Assembly: GCF_001510645.1 (NCBI RefSeq)
Contig: NZ_LMVB01000002.1
Span: forward strand, 186,001-250,000
Direction: 5' to 3'
DNA length: 64,000 nt
From: Paenibacillus sp. FJAT-29882
Lineage (GTDB): Bacteria > Bacillota > Bacilli > Bacillales > DSM-1321
Each line of letters starts with the position of its first letter. Within the stretch, counting starts at the first letter, position 1. A program made the position numbers and the translations under genes. The notes beneath the pieces were generated by a model, which did no database searches, had not been told where the DNA came from, and saw only the letters and a program-made list of their open reading frames with translations. This document shows positions 63,098 to 64,000 of the stretch, in pieces.

Positions 63098-63814
63098 CTA
63101 TTTTTGAACAACAGTACGTTGTTCAATTTCCTCTGAAATGAATTGAATGGTTTCATCTGTGCTCATCACTTGGCAATAAATTTGATTCATGATCATGATT
63201 TCTGCATCATGTAACTCTTTCGTTGCCGCTGCGCAAGCATCTTCTACTAAAATTACTTCAAAACCAGCGTCTGCTAAGCTACGTACAGTTGAGGCAACAC
63301 ATTGGTCTGTTACAACACCTGTACATACAACGGTTTCAATGCCCATATTACGAAGTAAAAATTCATAGTTTGTTCCACTTAAAACACTGTCTGTCGTTTT
63401 ATTTACCACGATTTCATCTTCTAATGGTTTTAATTCATCTACCATTTCTGCACCTGGATCACCGATTGGTAATAAGATATTATTCCAACCTGGGCGACGT
63501 TGTACAGGAGAACGGTCACGTCCATCCTTATGATGACAAGCAATCCGTCCGAAAGTGACTTCTAATTGATTGGCACGGAAAAAGTCTAGTAGTTTTTTAT
63601 TGTTTGGAATCGCTACGTTATCGATACGATCATAGAAAGATTCCCACTTATCGAACATGCCTTTTTCTCGTGCAACTTGAGCATCCAATCCATCACGGCT
63701 AATAAATTGATTTTGCATATCCACGACTAAAAGTGCTGTTTTTGCTGGATCTAATTTCATTTTATCTTCGCCCGTCGGGATAAATTCGTAATAAAGTGTT
63801 TGCAGTTTTTCCAT
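63098..63814 (-). CDS. Isochorismatase-like cysteine hydrolase
   Basis: 238 residues from ATG 63814, 8 bases after GGAGG; the ATG at 63829 starts the ribosome binding site. Isochorismatase fold with the catalytic set: Asp in LLVVDMQNQF (about 31), Lys in VVNKTTDSVLSGTN (about 134), and nucleophile Cys in TGVVTDQCVASTVRSLADAGFEVILVEDACAA (about 171). Relatives include biuret, ureidoacrylate and nicotinamide hydrolases that release ammonia. Coupled with the downstream APC permease, a nitrogen-scavenging role is likely. Substrate not readable. Confidence 0.85.
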   Translation of the reverse strand: MEKLQTLYYEFIPTGEDKMKLDPAKTALLVVDMQNQFISRDGLDAQVAREKGMFDKWESFYDRIDNVAIPNNKKLLDFFRANQLEVTFGRIACHHKDGRDRSPVQRRPGWNNILLPIGDPGAEMVDELKPLEDEIVVNKTTDSVLSGTNYEFLLRNMGIETVVCTGVVTDQCVASTVRSLADAGFEVILVEDACAAATKELHDAEIMIMNQIYCQVMSTDETIQFISEEIEQRTVVQK

Positions 63815-63864
63815 ATTCATTTCCTCCATCTTAGCCTATACAAGCTATATTCATTTTTTCAATA

Positions 63865-64000
63865 CAAAACATTCGTGAGCATCTGATCCTAACTTAAATG
63901 ATGAAAAAGGTTCGGGCTCTAAAAAACGTATCACCTTATAAAGGTGGCGGTGCGGAGCTGATTTTTTGGAAGCCCCGCCCCTTTTCCATAGAAAAAAGAG
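63865..64000 (+). repeat. Dispersed repeat R3, copy 3 (runs off window)
   Basis: GATGAAAAAG..TATCACCT..GGTGGCGGTGCGGAGCTG, then AAGCCCCGCCCCTTTTCC; matches 6228-6375 in order and spacing. Confidence 0.65.

Noticed and set aside
1-64000. CRISPR array
   Set aside because: No regularly spaced identical repeats; the repeats found are scattered palindromes.

Overview
The window looks like a chromosomal segment of a low-GC, spore-forming member of the Bacillales, most likely the Planococcaceae side (Lysinibacillus, Ureibacillus, Solibacillus or Sporosarcina-like). The reasons are AT-rich intergenic DNA, strong AGGAGG-type ribosome binding sites with many TTG and GTG starts, two KinB-like sporulation-type histidine kinases, a meso-diaminopimelate dehydrogenase gene (typical of that branch), MtnU/MtnE methionine salvage enzymes, CcpA-type cre sites and YkuK, SLAP and DUF2187 proteins. 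No rRNA, tRNA, CRISPR array, prophage or complete insertion sequence was seen. The genes are short accessory and metabolic transcription units.

Layout. 0-6 kb: HNH nuclease (cut by the window edge), MazG-like pyrophosphohydrolase, a lipoprotein, an HTH protein, a SAP-domain protein between two duplicated segments, and a 2-hydroxyacid dehydrogenase. 6-13 kb: GntR/HutC regulator, MFS exporter, purine nucleoside phosphorylase, a stand-alone HPr-like protein, a sigma factor, an Arg-rich miniprotein and a DUF2187 protein. 13-26 kb: divergent mtnU/mtnE, histidine kinase, FkbM methyltransferase, lipoprotein, sugar acetyltransferase, berberine-bridge-type oxidase, meso-DAP dehydrogenase, DUF1646 membrane protein and patatin. 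26-34 kb: M20 amidohydrolase, a translationally coupled acyltransferase/chemoreceptor pair, glutaminase, and an NhaC transporter/PqqB-like hydrolase operon behind a probable T-box leader. 34-44 kb: a flavin-centred catabolic neighbourhood (FMN reductase, riboflavin kinase, luciferase-like monooxygenase, two closely similar SDR dehydrogenases, LysR regulator, amino-acid permeases). 44-50 kb: a Tat-dependent gluconate-dehydrogenase-type complex with its own TatA, a decayed NCS1 permease, YkuK and SLAP proteins. 50-60 kb: PutP, a 5'-nucleotidase whose 5' end is joined to the 3' end of a group II intron, tandem TM2 proteins, SelO, a zinc-ribbon/alpha-CTD protein, a DUF3298 protein and a second sporulation-type kinase. 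60-64 kb: an MFS transporter behind a tandem glycine riboswitch with a cre site over its promoter, then an APC permease/cysteine hydrolase operon.

The window is rich in small dispersed repeats: GGTCAGACC palindromes (four full copies plus two variants), a TGTTCAAAAAG-ended MITE-like element (two copies), a GGTGGCGGTGCGGAGC element (three copies) and a two-hairpin element (four copies). The strongest observations are RNA-level: the glycine riboswitch, the T-box leader and the group II intron scar. The most interesting protein-level unit is the overlapping acyltransferase/chemoreceptor pair at 28.1-30.2 kb. Start codons were re-chosen from ribosome binding sites in many genes. All functional calls come from reading motifs; no database search was run.
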